Origin: CAXBNB01 sp040151475
Lineage (GTDB): Bacteria > Bacteroidota > Bacteroidia > Cytophagales > Cyclobacteriaceae
DNA length: 64,000 nucleotides
Assembly (NCBI RefSeq): GCF_040151475.1
Contig: NZ_JBDKWG010000138.1
Location: 92,127 to 156,126 of the forward strand
Direction of reading: 5' to 3'
Under the pieces are notes generated by a model. That model worked only from the letters and a program-made list of their open reading frames with translations, made no database searches and was not told the origin of the DNA. The position numbers and the translations under genes were made by a program. Each line of letters begins with the position of its first letter. Within the stretch, counting starts at the first letter, position 1. Below, piece after piece: positions 62,492 through 64,000 of this stretch.

Positions 62492-62869
62492 TTAATCAGC
62501 CTTTTTCTCTTTCATTATTTTTCGTAATTCATCTTTTTTGTTCAAATAAGAATCAAACTGATCTGTATTGAAAATTTCTTTTAGCTCCTTGTCTTTAGCT
62601 TTGCCATATTCCTTAATGGTTCGAAATTTTTCGACTTTACGACCAGAACTGTTTTTCAATTCTTCTCCTTTTTGTGCATATTTCAGGTTCACCTCATAGG
62701 CTTGGTCTTTTTGATCTGGAGTAAGCTCAAGTTCACTTTCCATCCATGAGGTTAATTTCTCACTTCGTTCTTCCGGAGTTTTTTCCATCCATTCTTTTGC
62801 CTGGGCATTGCTTGCCAGTGGTATAATGAAGAAGAATACCAGTAAGTATTTTGGTTTTAAGCTATTCAT
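62492..62869 (-). CDS. Spy/CpxP-like (DUF4890-type) periplasmic protein
   Basis: Exported helical protein of 125 aa (signal to about residue 22, ending SNAQ). The mature chain is almost wholly helical and charged, with the LTPDQKDQAYEV element (LTxxQ motif) and a later NTDQFDSYLNKKDELRKIMK. LTxxQ proteins of the Spy/CpxP kind bind unfolded proteins in the periplasm; the short Bacteroidota forms are named DUF4890 and have no proven role. It has its own terminator. Confidence 0.78.
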   Translation of the reverse strand: MNSLKPKYLLVFFFIIPLASNAQAKEWMEKTPEERSEKLTSWMESELELTPDQKDQAYEVNLKYAQKGEELKNSSGRKVEKFRTIKEYGKAKDKELKEIFNTDQFDSYLNKKDELRKIMKEKKAD

Positions 62870-62909
62870 AATTATTGTAGTTTAAAGATACGTTTATTGT
62901 TTATAGAGA

Positions 62910-63662
62910 CTAGCCTTGCACTATTTCTCCTGATTCAAGATTGATAATATAAGTTTCACCACTGATGGTAACCGATGCTTCGCTATTGCCCAGATATACA
63001 ACTGTACTTGTAAACCCGAAACTACCCTTTCCTTCCAATTCCCCACTAATGTTGACAGTGGCTGTTCCACTTTCAATTTCATAGGTAGATTTGTTAATCA
63101 TTAAATCTGTCAGGATAAATTCAAGATTGCTGTTGGTGGCATTTTGATTTCTCACTTTGGATTGAAAAGAGCCATCCCTGGTGTAAGAACCATTTAGTAC
63201 ATATTTGCTTTCAGACAACTCTAAACCTGAAAGCTTCCATGTGGCAGATCCGGTGTTCGAAGATGAAAATCTGGTTGATTCATAGTCTCCTTCATAACCT
63301 ATTGTAAACCCGATGTAAGAAGGTGTGTTAAGATTGGTGCAAACTACTTCATAACTATAACTGAAGCTATAGTCATAAGTGATTAGTGCACCATCAATAT
63401 TAGTTTTTACAAATGTGGAGTCTTTGGAAAAACCACAAGAGGTTGTCCTTCCTCCTGATTCGGTATCTTCTACATCTTTGGCTAAGACAGCTGAAGTAGT
63501 CATCGATGATGTAGCACCATAAGACTCATCAGCAAGTGAAGCAGCTACTATTTCTACGGCTTCTTCATTTGATATTACACTTGTTAGGTTCTCATCGTCC
63601 TTGCATGCGGCAAAATACAAGAGGCATGTAGAAAATAGAATTACATTTTTAATTGTTTTCAT
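62910..63662 (-). CDS. Hypothetical beta-rich lipoprotein
   Basis: A 250-aa lipoprotein with the Cys in LLYFAACKDDEN. The mature part is rich in Ser, Thr and aromatic residues in alternating pattern (YDYSFSYSYEVVCTNLNTPS, SGTATVNISGELEGKGSFGF), suggesting an all-beta structure; a pair of Cys (CGFSKD, VVCTN) may form a disulfide. No family is recognised. It lies 40 nt upstream of the Spy-like gene in the same direction and may be co-transcribed. Confidence 0.65.
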   Translation of the reverse strand: MKTIKNVILFSTCLLYFAACKDDENLTSVISNEEAVEIVAASLADESYGATSSMTTSAVLAKDVEDTESGGRTTSCGFSKDSTFVKTNIDGALITYDYSFSYSYEVVCTNLNTPSYIGFTIGYEGDYESTRFSSSNTGSATWKLSGLELSESKYVLNGSYTRDGSFQSKVRNQNATNSNLEFILTDLMINKSTYEIESGTATVNISGELEGKGSFGFTSTVVYLGNSEASVTISGETYIINLESGEIVQG

Positions 63663-63731
63663 TTTTTTGTCTTTTTTTAAATTGATATTGCCTCTTTGAT
63701 GTATTTTGTGTGTTATGGTTTAATTAAAACA

Positions 63732-64000
63732 ACCCGTTGTGCTAATTAAGTGATAGCGACTTTTAAATTGTTTATTGGTCTGTTGAAATCAAATTTGTTG
63801 ATAAACTGGATCAATGTCAATGCGGTGATTTTAGCCAAAATCCTGGTTTTAAATCCCAGGAAAGATTTAGCATAATTTCTTCGGATCATAAACTGATCAC
63901 AAAGTTGAGAAAACAATGTTTCTAATCGTTTTCTGGTTTTTCTGAAAACCCATGCTTGCTTTTGATAGGTTTTTTGGTTGTTTCTTTTAGGAGTATCCAA
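63732..64000 (-). mobile_element. IS982-type insertion sequence, cut by the window edge
   Basis: The transposase C-terminus runs off the right edge and the downstream end is at about 63732, where ACCCGTTGTGC begins with ACC as is usual for IS982 ends. The other end is outside the window, so the inverted repeat cannot be checked. Confidence 0.6.
63746..64000 (-). CDS. IS982-family transposase, C-terminal part
   Basis: At least 84 C-terminal residues of a DDE transposase. The segment KTRKRLETLFSQLCDQFMIR, followed by RNYAKSFLGFKTRILAKITA, matches the end of IS982-family transposases, with the catalytic Glu in RLETLF. The start lies outside the window; an in-frame ATG at the edge is only the reading limit. 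The frame is intact in the visible part. Confidence 0.8.
   Translation of the reverse strand: MDTPKRNNQKTYQKQAWVFRKTRKRLETLFSQLCDQFMIRRNYAKSFLGFKTRILAKITALTLIQFINKFDFNRPINNLKVAIT

Overview
The window looks like the chromosome of a low-to-mid GC Bacteroidota bacterium, most likely of the Cytophagales (inference from gene content, not from a marker tree). The reasons are two SusC/SusD loci with FecR anti-sigma and ECF sigma control, several families largely confined to this phylum (DUF4293, DUF4340, BT_3928-type, DUF2007), the folP-cdaA overlap, and start regions that mostly lack a clear Shine-Dalgarno sequence.

Layout. 1-13822 is conserved housekeeping: dnaK (cut by the left edge), a MORN-like secreted protein, htpG, DUF4293, cdaA-folP, DUF1599, a DoxX/MauE-type membrane protein, a lysophospholipase-like hydrolase, an EamA transporter, dusB, and the CPBP protease-DUF2007-cdsA operon. 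14161-22848 is a first SusCD locus (fecR, susC, susD, FAD oxidoreductase, and a protein with an FMN-site-like motif) without its own sigma factor or any glycoside hydrolase. 22868-25076 is a nested insertion: an IS3-family element sits in the 3' end of an IS5-type (HARBI1-like) transposase gene, with a TATA target duplication.

25104-36695 is an accessory island on the minus strand. It holds a 1099-aa fusion of a phospholipase-D-like nuclease and an SF2 helicase, a 1247-aa protein with an N-terminal PD-(D/E)xK-like region and a STAND NTPase, an AbiEi/AbiEii toxin-antitoxin pair with an inverted-repeat operator, and a mobile-element module (DnaC-like ATPase, replication-type winged-helix protein, excisionase-like HTH) without a visible integrase. 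The STAND and PLD-helicase pair is the best candidate for an undescribed antiphage system here.

36712-54267 is a second, complete polysaccharide utilisation locus, read right to left: ECF sigma, FecR, SusC, SusD, GH20 hexosaminidase, FAD oxidoreductase, DUF4832 protein, second GH20, and a two-domain acetyl-esterase-like hydrolase. Two GH20 enzymes and an esterase suggest an N-acetylhexosamine-containing, possibly O-acylated glycan (inference). SusC and SusD would import oligosaccharides, the exported enzymes would trim them, and sigma/FecR would sense SusC occupancy through its STN domain. A relic of the FAD oxidoreductase gene lies between SusD and the first GH20. A tRNA 3'-end fragment with its own terminator at 54696-54758 looks like the right attachment scar of an integrated element.

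54942-63662 returns to ordinary genes: HicAB, a small secreted Cys-rich protein, OsmC, dnaN, DUF4340, a lipoprotein, a GreA-like protein, an acyl-CoA oxidase-like dehydrogenase, a Spy/DUF4890-like protein and a lipoprotein. An IS982-type element begins at about 63732 and runs off the right edge.
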